Origin: JBDTMT01 sp033764095
GTDB lineage: Bacteria > Desulfobacterota > Binatia > HRBIN30 > CADEER01
Direction: 5' to 3'
Assembly: GCA_033764095.1 (NCBI GenBank)
Contig: JANRJF010000018.1
Span: 1-48,025 of the forward strand
Length of the DNA: 48,025 nt
Made by a program: the position numbers and the translations under genes. The notes under the pieces were generated by a model, which was not told the origin of the DNA, made no database searches, and saw nothing but the letters and a program-made list of their open reading frames with translations. Of this stretch, positions 34,399-42,911 are shown piece after piece. Every line of letters begins with the position of its first letter. The stretch's first letter is position 1.

Positions 34399-35656
34399 TG
34401 CGCGCCTGCCCGTCCGCCACCAGCACCTCGGCGGGCGACGCGCGGCTGAGGAACTCCAGCGGGCTGGCGCTCAGCGCGTAGGCGCCGGACTGGAAGACGC
34501 CGATCAGATCGCCTGCCGCGACGGCGGGCAGCCGCACGTCGCGGCCGAGCACGTCGAGCGGCGTGCACAGCGGGCCGACGACGTCGACGACCTCGCGCGC
34601 CGGCTGGTCGAGCTTGTTCAGCACGGCGAGCGGAAAGTTGCGCTTGATCACCTGGCCGAGATTGCCGGAGGCGGCGAGGTGGTGGTGCATGCCGCCGTCG
34701 AGCACGACGAAGCGCTTGCCGCGCGAGGTCTTCACGTCGACGACGCGCGCCACGTAGACGCCCGCCTCGGCGACCAGATAGCGGCCCGGCTCGAGGACGA
34801 AGCGGGTGCCGGCGAATGCCGCCTCGCCGCGCGTGCCGCCCAGCAACTCGCCGAGCCCGCGGCAGAACGACGGCACGTCCAGCTCCGCCTCGTTGGCGAA
34901 GTAGGGCACGCCCAGCCCGCCGCCGAGATCGACGGTGGCCAGCGGCCGTCCGCTCCACGCCGCGACGCGGCGCGCGATGTCGAGCCCCTGCCGGTACTGC
35001 GCCAGCAGGGTGCCGTGGTCGAGGATCTGCGTGCCGACGTAGAGGTGGATGCCGCGCAGCGTCAACGCCGGCTCGGCGACGACGCGCGCGACGACCTCGC
35101 GCAGCACCTCCTCGTCGATGCCGAACGGCGACGGCTTGCCGCCCATGCGCAACGCGCCGCCCGACACGCCGGGCCCGGGGTTCACGCGCAGCGCCACCGG
35201 TGCGCTGACGCCGTGCCGCCGCGCGATCGCCGCGACGCGCTCCGCCTCGCACAGCGATTCGAGGTGGATCTCGCCGATCGCGCTGGCGACGGCGAGCGCG
35301 AGCTCGGCGTCGGTCTTGCCCGGCCCGGCAAAGGCGATGCGCTGCGCCACGCAGCCGGCTGCGCGGGCCCGCCGCAGCTCGCCGCCGGAGGCGACCTCGA
35401 GGCCGGCGCCGCGCTCCACCAGCGCCTGCAGGATGGCGGGGTTGGGGTTGGCCTTCACCGAGTAGTAGAGGTCCACCGCCGCCGGCAGCCCGGCGCGCAG
35501 CCGCGTCCAGGTCTGCGCCAGCACGCCGAGGTCGTAGACGAAGGCCGGCGTGCCGGCGGCGGCGAGCAGCTCGCTCACCCGCCGTCCGCCGACCAGCAGC
35601 TCGCCGCCGGCCCGGCCGAAGCAGCGCGCGATCAGCTGCTCGGCGAGGGGCGTCAT
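34373..35656 (-). CDS. PLP-dependent decarboxylase, exosortase A system-associated
   Basis: 427 residues from the ATG at 35656. It is a fold-III (alanine racemase-type) decarboxylase: the PLP lysine is K68 in YYSVKANPNP, followed by LEVASGGEL, HLYVGTQI, a Gly-rich VDLGGGLGVPYF phosphate site, EPGRYLVAEAG and the late Cys in VVGPLCTPLDVL. This resembles diaminopimelate and ornithine decarboxylases but belongs with the exosortase A group. It is coupled to the AMP ligase and carrier protein, so it may decarboxylate an amino acid attached to, or destined for, the carrier; the substrate is unknown. Confidence 0.9.
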   Translation of the reverse strand: MTPLAEQLIARCFGRAGGELLVGGRRVSELLAAAGTPAFVYDLGVLAQTWTRLRAGLPAAVDLYYSVKANPNPAILQALVERGAGLEVASGGELRRARAAGCVAQRIAFAGPGKTDAELALAVASAIGEIHLESLCEAERVAAIARRHGVSAPVALRVNPGPGVSGGALRMGGKPSPFGIDEEVLREVVARVVAEPALTLRGIHLYVGTQILDHGTLLAQYRQGLDIARRVAAWSGRPLATVDLGGGLGVPYFANEAELDVPSFCRGLGELLGGTRGEAAFAGTRFVLEPGRYLVAEAGVYVARVVDVKTSRGKRFVVLDGGMHHHLAASGNLGQVIKRNFPLAVLNKLDQPAREVVDVVGPLCTPLDVLGRDVRLPAVAAGDLIGVFQSGAYALSASPLEFLSRASPAEVLVADGQARIIRPPVPG

Positions 35657-37206
35657 GCGGCGCGCTCGCGCAGCCGCGGGTAGTCGACCTTGCCGTGCGC
35701 GGTGCGCGGCAGCGCCTCGACCACCTCGACCGAGGCCGGGACCATGTAGCGCGGCATGCGCTCGGCGCAGAAGGCGAGCAGCGCGTCGGGGTCGAACGCG
35801 GTCGGGTCGCGCGGCGCAACGAAGGCGCGGATCGCCTGCCCGAGCACCGGATGCGGCAGGCCGATCACCGCCGCCTCGCGCACCGCGGCGGCCTCCAGCA
35901 GGACGGTCTCGACCTCGGTGGGGCTGATCCGGTAGCCGGCCGACTTGATCATCGCGTCGTCGCGGCCGACGAAATAGAAGAACCCGTCCTCGTCCATGCG
36001 CACGCGATCGCCGCTGTAGCACACCAGGTGGCCGGCGCCGGCGGGGCGGAACGGATGCGGCCGCAGCACCGCGCGCGTCTCGGCCGCACGGCCCCAGTAG
36101 CCGAGGAAGATGGTCGGTCCGTCGTGCACCAGGATGCCGGCCTCGCCCGGCCGGCACGGCCGGTCGTGCTCGTCGACCAGGAACACCTCGGTCTCGGGGA
36201 TCGCCTTGCCGATCGAGGTCGGCCGGCGGTCGAGCTCCGCCGCCGGCAGGTAGGTGGAGCGGAACGCCTCGGTGAAGCCGTACATCAGGATGAAGTCGGC
36301 GTGCGGCTGCGCGGCGCGGATGCGGGCGAGCGTGTCGAGCGGCACCACGCCGCCGCTGTTGGTCAGGTAGCGCAGGCTCGGCAGCGCCTGGCTGCGGAAC
36401 GCCGGCGCGGCGTCGCTGAGCAGCGCCCACAGCCCCGGCACGCCGGCCAGCGCGGTGGCCTGCTGGTCGTGGATGGCGCGGGCGATCTCGTTGCCGAAGC
36501 GGAAGGAGAGCAGCACGGTGGTCGCCTCGCGCTCGACCGCGGTGAGCAGCTGGTTGAGGCCGTAGTCGAAGCTGAACGGCAGCACGCTGAGGATGCGGTC
36601 GCTGTCGCGGATGCCGAGGTAGCGGCAGACGATGCGCGAGCCGGCGAGCAGGCCGGCGTGGCTCAGCATCGCCCCCTTCGGCAACCCGGTCGAGCCCGAG
36701 GTGTAGAGGATCGCCGCCAGGTCGTGCGGGTGGCGCGGCGGCGCCGGCGCGGCGGCGCGCGGCTGCGCGAACGCGTCCGGCACCAGCCGCTCGTCGGCGA
36801 CGCTCGCCTCGCGGTCGACCAGCAGGATGCGGCGCAGCGCCGCGAGGCCGTCGAGCGCGCCGCCGAGCTCGGCGTGCCGGCGCCCGGTGGTGATCAGCGT
36901 GTGGACGCCGCAGTCGGCGAGGATGTGGGCGACCTGGCGCGGGCGCAGCAGCGGGTTGACCGGCACGATCACCCCGCCTGCCAGGCTGGTGGCGAAGATC
37001 GCGGTGCTCTCCTCGCACGACTTCTCCAGGTAGACGGCGACGCGGTCGCCGGCGGCGAGGCCGTGCGCGCGCAGCACCGCCGCGCCGCGGCGCGCGGCGG
37101 CGGCGAAGTCGCGATAGGCGACGCGGCGCGCGCCGTCGACCAGCGCCAGCCGGCCGGGCGCGCGGCTGGCGGCGCGCTCGAGCAGCGTGTGCAGCAGGGC
37201 GGTCAC
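35653..37206 (-). CDS. AMP-forming acyl-CoA/acyl-ACP ligase, exosortase A system-associated
   Basis: 517 residues. The P-loop LYTSGSTGLPKGAML (168-182), LMYGFTEAFRSTYLP, YSGDRVRMDEDGFFYFVGR and a late PRTAHGKVDYPRL with the adenylation Lys (about 508) give a complete ANL-superfamily enzyme. It adenylates a carboxylic or amino acid and passes it to a thiol. The acyl carrier protein gene precedes it with a four-base overlap, so the carrier's phosphopantetheine is the likely acceptor. The exosortase A-associated ligase (TIGR03098-like) always travels with the decarboxylase seen next. Confidence 0.92.
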   Translation of the reverse strand: MTALLHTLLERAASRAPGRLALVDGARRVAYRDFAAAARRGAAVLRAHGLAAGDRVAVYLEKSCEESTAIFATSLAGGVIVPVNPLLRPRQVAHILADCGVHTLITTGRRHAELGGALDGLAALRRILLVDREASVADERLVPDAFAQPRAAAPAPPRHPHDLAAILYTSGSTGLPKGAMLSHAGLLAGSRIVCRYLGIRDSDRILSVLPFSFDYGLNQLLTAVEREATTVLLSFRFGNEIARAIHDQQATALAGVPGLWALLSDAAPAFRSQALPSLRYLTNSGGVVPLDTLARIRAAQPHADFILMYGFTEAFRSTYLPAAELDRRPTSIGKAIPETEVFLVDEHDRPCRPGEAGILVHDGPTIFLGYWGRAAETRAVLRPHPFRPAGAGHLVCYSGDRVRMDEDGFFYFVGRDDAMIKSAGYRISPTEVETVLLEAAAVREAAVIGLPHPVLGQAIRAFVAPRDPTAFDPDALLAFCAERMPRYMVPASVEVVEALPRTAHGKVDYPRLRERAA

Positions 37207-37460
37207 GGCGCCGACCGCCTGCGCTCGACGAAGCGCGCCAGCGCGGCGATGCTCTGGAAGTTCTCCGCGGTCAGGTCGTCGTCGCCCACCGCGATGGCGA
37301 ACGCCTGTTCGACGTACGCGACCAGTTCCAGGATGCCGAGCGAGTCGATCACCTGCGCGTCGAGCAGCGAGTCCTCGTCGCCGACGTCGCGCGCGCGGGC
37401 GAGCGGGAAGTGCGCCCGCACGTGGGCGCGGATCCGCCCCCGCACCTCCTCAGACGTCAC
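37203..37460 (-). CDS. Acyl carrier protein
   Basis: 85 residues with four-helix carrier-protein features: Ser40 in VIDSLGILELVAYVEQAF is the phosphopantetheine site (D-S-L-G). It starts within the last bases of the upstream GNAT-like gene and overlaps the ligase start by four bases, so the three proteins are made together. It is acidic and small as expected. It is not the fatty-acid ACP, whose context is fabD/fabG/fabF. The load is unknown; the neighbouring ligase and decarboxylase suggest an acyl or aminoacyl group. Confidence 0.92.
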   Translation of the reverse strand: MTSEEVRGRIRAHVRAHFPLARARDVGDEDSLLDAQVIDSLGILELVAYVEQAFAIAVGDDDLTAENFQSIAALARFVERRRSAP

Positions 37461-38490
37461 GGTCGCCTCCCATCAGCCACCACTGCTCGGCCGCGTCGAG
37501 CGTGCCGGCATGCGGCGAGTCGGCCGGCCGGCAGACCATCGGCCCGGCGTGCGCCTCGCGGCGCACACACCCGAGCGCCTGCACCAGCCGCGCGGCGGGG
37601 CCTTCCGCCAGCACCTCGACGTGCAGCGCGGCGGCGCCGCGCGCGTTGGCCCAGTCGGCGGCGGCCGACAGTAGCGCCTGCGCCACCTCGGTGTCCTCGG
37701 CCTGCAGCTCGACCAGCGCGACGAGGCGCGGCTGGGTGGGGCGCACGATCGCATGGCCGCGCAGCGTGCCGCCGCGGCGCGCGCACAGGATGGCGTGCGG
37801 CCACACCGGGTTCCGCCGGTAGCGCCAGTTGAGGTAGGCGGCGTCGCGCACCGCGGAAACGCCGTGGCGGCGCGCCAGGCGGGCGTCGAGCGCGTCGAAT
37901 TCGGGGCCGCAGTCGGTGGCGAGCGGCGCGACCGCGACGCCGGCGGCGCGGCGCCGCAGTGCCTGTCGGCCCCGCCACAGCAGGTCGCCGAGCCCGCCGA
38001 CGACCGCGCCGAGCGTCGGCCGTCCGGTCTTCGCCGCGAGCAGGCGCGCCATCGACACCGGGTGCATCCAGCGTTCGCTGTGCCCGCGGCTGTCCACCTG
38101 CATGCGCCGATACACCGCCTGCATCGACGCGCTGCAGAAGTCGTAGCTGAAGGCGAAGGGGCCGTCGCGGAGCGGGGCGAGCGTGGCGCGCAGCAGGCGC
38201 AACGCCGGCCCGAGCGCGCGGTGCGCGTGGTCGACGGCGAAGTCGCCGAGGAGGAGCGCGTCGACGACGGTGCCGTCGACGCGCATGCGGCGCCGATGCG
38301 CGGCCGAGGTGCCGAGCGCGACGCCGTCCTGCTCGGCGAGCCAGACCAGCGCCGGTCCGTCCGGGTTGCCGAGATACAGCCAGTCGAAGCGCTCGGCCGG
38401 CGCGGCGGCCGGCAGGCTCGCGGCGAGGACGCCGAGAATGCGCGCGCGTTCGCCGGCGGGGTCGACCTGGCGGATGACCATCTCGCTCAT
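37450..38490 (-). CDS. GNAT-fold acyltransferase-like protein of the polysaccharide locus
   Basis: 346 residues. RFDWLYLGNPDGPALVWLAE and a mid-segment DAAYLNWRYRRNP are typical of a GNAT-like family found in exopolysaccharide loci; the C-terminal part (ALLSAAADWANARGAAALHV) looks like the acetyl-CoA-binding lobe, though the R/Q-x-x-G-x-G loop is not clear. It overlaps the acyl carrier protein start by 11 bases, so it could transfer the group carried by that protein to the glycan. That role is inferred. Confidence 0.65.
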   Translation of the reverse strand: MSEMVIRQVDPAGERARILGVLAASLPAAAPAERFDWLYLGNPDGPALVWLAEQDGVALGTSAAHRRRMRVDGTVVDALLLGDFAVDHAHRALGPALRLLRATLAPLRDGPFAFSYDFCSASMQAVYRRMQVDSRGHSERWMHPVSMARLLAAKTGRPTLGAVVGGLGDLLWRGRQALRRRAAGVAVAPLATDCGPEFDALDARLARRHGVSAVRDAAYLNWRYRRNPVWPHAILCARRGGTLRGHAIVRPTQPRLVALVELQAEDTEVAQALLSAAADWANARGAAALHVEVLAEGPAARLVQALGCVRREAHAGPMVCRPADSPHAGTLDAAEQWWLMGGDRDV

Positions 38491-38497
38491 CGACGCC

Positions 38498-39451
38498 TCA
38501 CCACACCGGCTGTCCGCGCAGACGACGCCACAGATACTCGGGGCCGTCGAGATCGCGCCGGAAGCTGCTCAGGTCGCCGAAGACGCGCCCCATGCGCGGC
38601 AGCGCGAAGCGGTTGGAGCGCTCGGTCACGAAGCCGAAGTGCGCGGCCACCGCGCAGGCGTAGCCGGCGCGCGCCGCCATCTCGACCTGCGCGGCGCGAT
38701 AGTCGGCCGGATGGCCGTTGGGGAAGCAGAAGGTGGCGACCTCGACGCCGAGGCGCTGCTCCAGCTCGCGCTTCGAGCCGTCGATCTCGCGCCAGGCCTC
38801 GTCGCGCCCGGCGTCGGCGAGGATGCGGTGCGTGCGGGTGTGCGAGCCGACGTCGACCAGGCCGCCGTGCAGCGCGCGCTTCAGCTCGTCCCAGGAGACC
38901 AGCTCGTAGGCCGGCGGCGGGCGCTCGGGCAGCGCGACGCCGAGATGGCGGGCGTGCGCGGCAAGGCAGTGGTCGCGATCGGCGGGGGGCATGTGACGGA
39001 GCTCGGTCAGGCGCGGTCCGCTGTCCGCGTGCTGCCGCAGGTACTCCCACTTGTCCACCCACAGCCACTCGCCGCTGTTCGACCGCTGGCTGAGCACGAA
39101 CAGCGTCGCCGGGACGTCGAACTCGCGCAGGATCGGCTCCGCGACGCGCAGGAAGTTCGCGTGCCCGTCGTCGACCGTGATGGCGACCGAGCCGGCCTCC
39201 GGCGCCTCGCCCGCGGCGAGGCGTCTGGCCAGGTCGATCAGCCGCACCGGACGGAAGTGGCGGCGCAGGTGACGGAGCTGCTGGCGGAAGGTGTGCGCCG
39301 CGGTGCGGCCGGGCGGCGCCGGCGCCGCGGCGCTGAAGTGGTGGTACATCACGATGCGCGCCGGCCGCGCGGTGAGCCGGCGGGCGAGCGCGAAGCCGCC
39401 GCTGCGCTCCGCCGCGGCCAGGGTCAGGCGCGTGAGGCCGCCGCCGCTCAT
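38498..39451 (-). CDS. Polysaccharide deacetylase (NodB homology domain)
   Basis: 317 residues from the ATG at 39451, which overlaps the stop of the upstream membrane protein gene by ATGA. ARIVMYHHFS opens the protein, AITVDDGHANF is the NodB motif 1 (T-x-D-D-G form), and DVGSHTRTHRIL gives the metal-binding His pair, with FCFPNGHPADY as motif 3. It is a different subfamily from the DUF3473 deacetylase at 23678. It is likely to act on the same glycan, in cytosol or periplasm; no signal peptide is evident. Confidence 0.87.
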   Translation of the reverse strand: MSGGGLTRLTLAAAERSGGFALARRLTARPARIVMYHHFSAAAPAPPGRTAAHTFRQQLRHLRRHFRPVRLIDLARRLAAGEAPEAGSVAITVDDGHANFLRVAEPILREFDVPATLFVLSQRSNSGEWLWVDKWEYLRQHADSGPRLTELRHMPPADRDHCLAAHARHLGVALPERPPPAYELVSWDELKRALHGGLVDVGSHTRTHRILADAGRDEAWREIDGSKRELEQRLGVEVATFCFPNGHPADYRAAQVEMAARAGYACAVAAHFGFVTERSNRFALPRMGRVFGDLSSFRRDLDGPEYLWRRLRGQPVW

Positions 39452-41298
39452 GGGGGGGAAAGGGGATCGATGCGGAAGCGGGTGAGCAGCAGGCCGCCGG
39501 TGATGGTGCGCGCGCCGTCCGGCAGGCGCGTCAGGCCGGGCGCGTCGAGCTGCGCGTCGCCGAGCGGCTCGGTGTGCGCCAGCGTGAAGCTGCTGATGCC
39601 CTGCTGGCGGGCGCGCTCGACCCAGTGCGCCATGCCCGTCTTCCAGGTGAAGTACATGTCGTGGCTGAGGTACAGATCCGCCACCGCCGGGACGATCCAC
39701 CAGACGGTGGTGACCACCGGGCCTTCGGCGCGCATTGCGGCGTCCCACTTCGCCATCACGCTGCGCGTGCCGTACAGCATGCGCAGGCCGCGCGCTTCGA
39801 GGCCGACGCCGGCGACCGCCAGCAGGGTGAACAGGCTGACCAGCGCGGTCCGCGTCCAGGCGGCCGGCTGCGCCGCCCACAGCGCCCGCAGCCCGATCAG
39901 CGCCAGCACGGTGAGCATCGGGTAGGCGGTGAGCAGGTAGCGCTGCCCCCACTGCATGCCGACGTCGAGCACGCCCTGGTGCATGTACGTGATCGCCAGC
40001 GCGCCGAAACAGAGGGCGAGGTTGGCGAGCGCGGCGATGCCGAGCATCAGCCGGCGCGCGTCGTGCCGGCGCCACGCGCCGCGCAGCGCCAGCGGCCACA
40101 GGATCAGGAACGGCGCCACCGGGAACAGGCCGTGCAGGCCGCGGTAGGGCTCGCCGGTGACCACCAGCGCGGCGCTGCAGGCGAGCATCAGCACCAGCGC
40201 GCTGCACGCCAGCAGCGCGCGCCGCGGCGCCGAGCCCAGCAGCGCGGCGACCATCGGCAGGACCAGCGCGGCGACCGCCGCGGCGCGCCACGCGGGGCTC
40301 ACCGGCGGGCCGAGCGTCTGACTGTTGACGAACACCTCGACCAGACCGCGCGGCACGTGCTCCAGGCCGCCGAGCGCCTGCGCCAGGCGCTCCGGCACGA
40401 CGCGCAGCAGCGAGCGATGCCGCGCCGTCAGCGAGAACCAGAGGAACACGCCGAGCCCCGCGCTGGCGGCGAGCGACAGCGCCGCCAGGCGCCAGCCGCC
40501 GAGCCAGCGCGGCGCACCGCTGCCGCCCGCCGCCCCGCCGGGAGCGCGCCGCGCGTTGACCAGCACCGCCACCCACGCCAGCCCCAGGGCGGCGCCGAGC
40601 GCCGGCATCTCGGCGCGTAGCATGCTGGCGAACAGCAGCGCCGGGAGGGCGACGGCGATCGCCTCCAGGCGGAGCGGGGCGCGGACCAGCGCGCAGACCG
40701 CCAGGAGCGCGAACAGCGTCGCCAGCGTGTGCTCCCAGAAGACGACGCTGTAGAACCACACCGGCGTCGCGAACCCGACCAGCAGCACGGCGGCCGGCGC
40801 CAGGCGCGGCACGAACCAACTCGCCAGCACGCCGCTGAGCAGGGCGACCAGGCAGCCGCAGCACAGCGGCACGACGTACAGTCCGAGCGGCCCGAGCAGG
40901 TGGAAGAGCGGCTTGCTGAGGAGCGGGAAGATCACCGGGTTGTCGAAGTTGAGATAGAGCTGACCGTTCGGCGCCGTCGACGGCTCGGGAAACACGTCGA
41001 AGCCGGGCAGGAACTCGTTGCCGGGCAGCAGCCGCTGCCCGGCGAACGGAATGCGGTAGGTCACGCCGTCCCGCCAGGACAGGCCGACGGCGGCGAGCTC
41101 GAACAGCTTGGCGCCCTCGTCCGGCATCCAGAAGACGTGCTTCGGCATGACGGCGAGCGAGGCGACGTAGCCCAGCGCGACGAGCAGGGTGGCCGCGAGG
41201 GTCCATCGGTGGCGCGCGAGCACCGGCGGCCAGGTCGACGACGGTCCTTGCCTTTCACCAGTCCCCGTCAAAGAACCCAGCCCATGCGCGCCTCTCAT
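39448..41298 (-). CDS. Multi-span membrane glycosyltransferase-like protein (GT-C type)
   Basis: 616 residues from the ATG at 41298; a GTG at 41223 would remove 25 weakly conserved residues and may be the true start. About 10-12 transmembrane segments follow a first external loop with KHVFWMPDEGAKLFELA, whose Asp-Glu is where GT-C enzymes keep the catalytic acid. LYLNFDNPVIFPLLSKPLFH and FYSVVFWEHTLATLFALL come next. It resembles the LA_3751/LA_3752 family of putative glycosyltransferases, by memory only. It should use a lipid-linked sugar at the outer face of the membrane. Confidence 0.68.
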   Translation of the reverse strand: MRGAHGLGSLTGTGERQGPSSTWPPVLARHRWTLAATLLVALGYVASLAVMPKHVFWMPDEGAKLFELAAVGLSWRDGVTYRIPFAGQRLLPGNEFLPGFDVFPEPSTAPNGQLYLNFDNPVIFPLLSKPLFHLLGPLGLYVVPLCCGCLVALLSGVLASWFVPRLAPAAVLLVGFATPVWFYSVVFWEHTLATLFALLAVCALVRAPLRLEAIAVALPALLFASMLRAEMPALGAALGLAWVAVLVNARRAPGGAAGGSGAPRWLGGWRLAALSLAASAGLGVFLWFSLTARHRSLLRVVPERLAQALGGLEHVPRGLVEVFVNSQTLGPPVSPAWRAAAVAALVLPMVAALLGSAPRRALLACSALVLMLACSAALVVTGEPYRGLHGLFPVAPFLILWPLALRGAWRRHDARRLMLGIAALANLALCFGALAITYMHQGVLDVGMQWGQRYLLTAYPMLTVLALIGLRALWAAQPAAWTRTALVSLFTLLAVAGVGLEARGLRMLYGTRSVMAKWDAAMRAEGPVVTTVWWIVPAVADLYLSHDMYFTWKTGMAHWVERARQQGISSFTLAHTEPLGDAQLDAPGLTRLPDGARTITGGLLLTRFRIDPLSPP

Positions 41299-42819
41299 GG
41301 CAGCCGCGGGCGGGCTCGGCAACGGAGCGCGCCGGCGCCGGCGGCGGGCGCGCCGCGCGGCGGCCGCCTCGCGGTGCTGCTCGCCGCGGCGCTCCCGTGC
41401 GTCGTCTACCTGCGCACCATGGCGCCGACCGTGTACGGCCTCGACAGCGCCGAGCTCAGCACCGGCTCGTACGTGCTCGGCATCGTCCACTCGCCGGGCT
41501 CGCCGACGTTCCTGTTGCTCGGCCACCTGTTCAGCTGGTTGCCGTTCGGCGACGTCGGCTACCGCGTCAACCTGGTCTCGGTGGTGGCGGCCGCCGCGGC
41601 GATGGCGGCGTTCGCGGCCGTGCTGCTGCGCCTGCTGCGCGATCCGTTCGCCGCGGCGGCCGGCGCGTGGTTCCTCGCCTTCACCTATTACGTCTGGGTC
41701 AGCGCGGTGGCGGCGGAGCTGTACAGCCTGCAGGCCTTCTTCCTCGCCATGCTCATCTGGCTCGCGCTCGGCTGGCGCGCCGAGCAGCGCGCCTGGCAGC
41801 TCAACCTGTTCGCCCTGTGCTTCGGGCTGGGGCTCGGCAACCACCTGTCGCTGGTGGTCGCCGCGCCCGGCTTCGCCGTGCTGCTGCGCAGCCAGGAGCG
41901 CCACGCGCTGCCGCCGCTGCGTCGGCTGGCCGTCGCCGCCTGCTGCGGGCTGCTCGGCCTCGCGGTGTACGCCTATCTGCCGCTGCGCGGCGACGCGCCG
42001 ATGAACTACGCGCGCGCCTTCGGGGTCGACGTCGCCAGCTGGCCGGGCTTCTGGTGGATGGTGACCGGGCAGATGTTCGCCTCGCAGATGTTCGCCGTGC
42101 CGCTCGCCGAGCTGCCGGCGCAGGCCGGCTCCTTCGCCGGCCACCTGTTCAGCAACTTCGTCGGCGTCAGCGCACTGGTCGGCGTCGTCGGGCTGGTCGA
42201 CGACGCGCGGCGGCGGCCCGACGTCCATCTCGGGCTGGCGGTGATCTTCCTCGCCAACCTGGCGTGGGTGGTCACCTACGACGTCGCCGACAAGGAACTG
42301 ATGATGCTGCCGACGTTTCTCGTCTGGGCGATCTGGATCGGGCTCGGCGTCGGCCCGCTCACCGACCTGGTGGCGCGCCGCACGCAGGGGCGGATCGCGA
42401 TTCCGGCCGGGGCACTGCTGCTGCTGCTGGCGCTCGCCAACCTGCTCATCAACTTCGCGCGCGTCGATCTGAGCCGGGACTGGTCGGCGCGCCGGCGCGG
42501 CGAGGGGCTGTTCGCCTATCTGCCGCCCGACGCGCTCTACGTCGGGGGTTGGGGCGACGTGCCGATCCTCGAGTACCTGCAGTTGGTCGAGCGGCAGCGG
42601 CCGGACGTCGAGACGCTCAACATCTTCCTCGCCCCCAAGCCGCGGCGCGGCGAGATCGTGCTGCGCCACCTGCGCGCCGGTCGACCGGTCTACGCGGCCA
42701 CCAACCGCGACGTGCCGGGCATCGACGCGCACTTCGAGTACGTGCCGGCCTGCGAGTGCTACGCGGTGCGGCCGGCGCCCGCCGCGCCCTGGCCGGCCGC
42801 GTCGAGCGCGCCCGGCTGA
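41284..42819 (+). CDS. DUF2723 protein, TMEM260-like membrane O-mannosyltransferase homologue
   Basis: 511 residues from the ATG at 41284. YLRTMAPTVYGLDSAELSTG then GIVHSPGSPTFLLLGHLFSW is the DUF2723 signature (P-x-x-x-x-x-D-S-A-E-L and H-S-P-G-x-P), with about 10 membrane helices. Eukaryotic TMEM260 is a protein O-mannosyltransferase; a GT-C glycosyltransferase role is therefore likely. Its start codon lies inside the first 15 bases of the divergent GT-C gene, so the two starts overlap head to head. The protein ends in a soluble domain with ECYAVRP. Confidence 0.82.
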   Translation: MRASHGSRGRARQRSAPAPAAGAPRGGRLAVLLAAALPCVVYLRTMAPTVYGLDSAELSTGSYVLGIVHSPGSPTFLLLGHLFSWLPFGDVGYRVNLVSVVAAAAAMAAFAAVLLRLLRDPFAAAAGAWFLAFTYYVWVSAVAAELYSLQAFFLAMLIWLALGWRAEQRAWQLNLFALCFGLGLGNHLSLVVAAPGFAVLLRSQERHALPPLRRLAVAACCGLLGLAVYAYLPLRGDAPMNYARAFGVDVASWPGFWWMVTGQMFASQMFAVPLAELPAQAGSFAGHLFSNFVGVSALVGVVGLVDDARRRPDVHLGLAVIFLANLAWVVTYDVADKELMMLPTFLVWAIWIGLGVGPLTDLVARRTQGRIAIPAGALLLLLALANLLINFARVDLSRDWSARRRGEGLFAYLPPDALYVGGWGDVPILEYLQLVERQRPDVETLNIFLAPKPRRGEIVLRHLRAGRPVYAATNRDVPGIDAHFEYVPACECYAVRPAPAAPWPAASSAPG

Positions 42820-42911
42820 GCCCGCCGGCGCCGTCTTTCCTATTGACCAGGGCGGCGACGCGGTGGTAGGCGCGACCAGCGATTTTTCGCTTCAAACCCG
42901 AGCGGGGTCGT

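Noticed and set aside
41299..42732. N-terminal extension of the GT-C-like minus-strand gene to 42732
   Set aside because: The extra 478 codons lie antisense to the DUF2723 gene and have a shadow-like Arg/Gln/His-rich composition.
42842..42865. TTGACC followed by TAGGCG as a promoter for the small exported protein
   Set aside because: The spacer is 18 bases and the -10 is a poor match; not enough support to list it.
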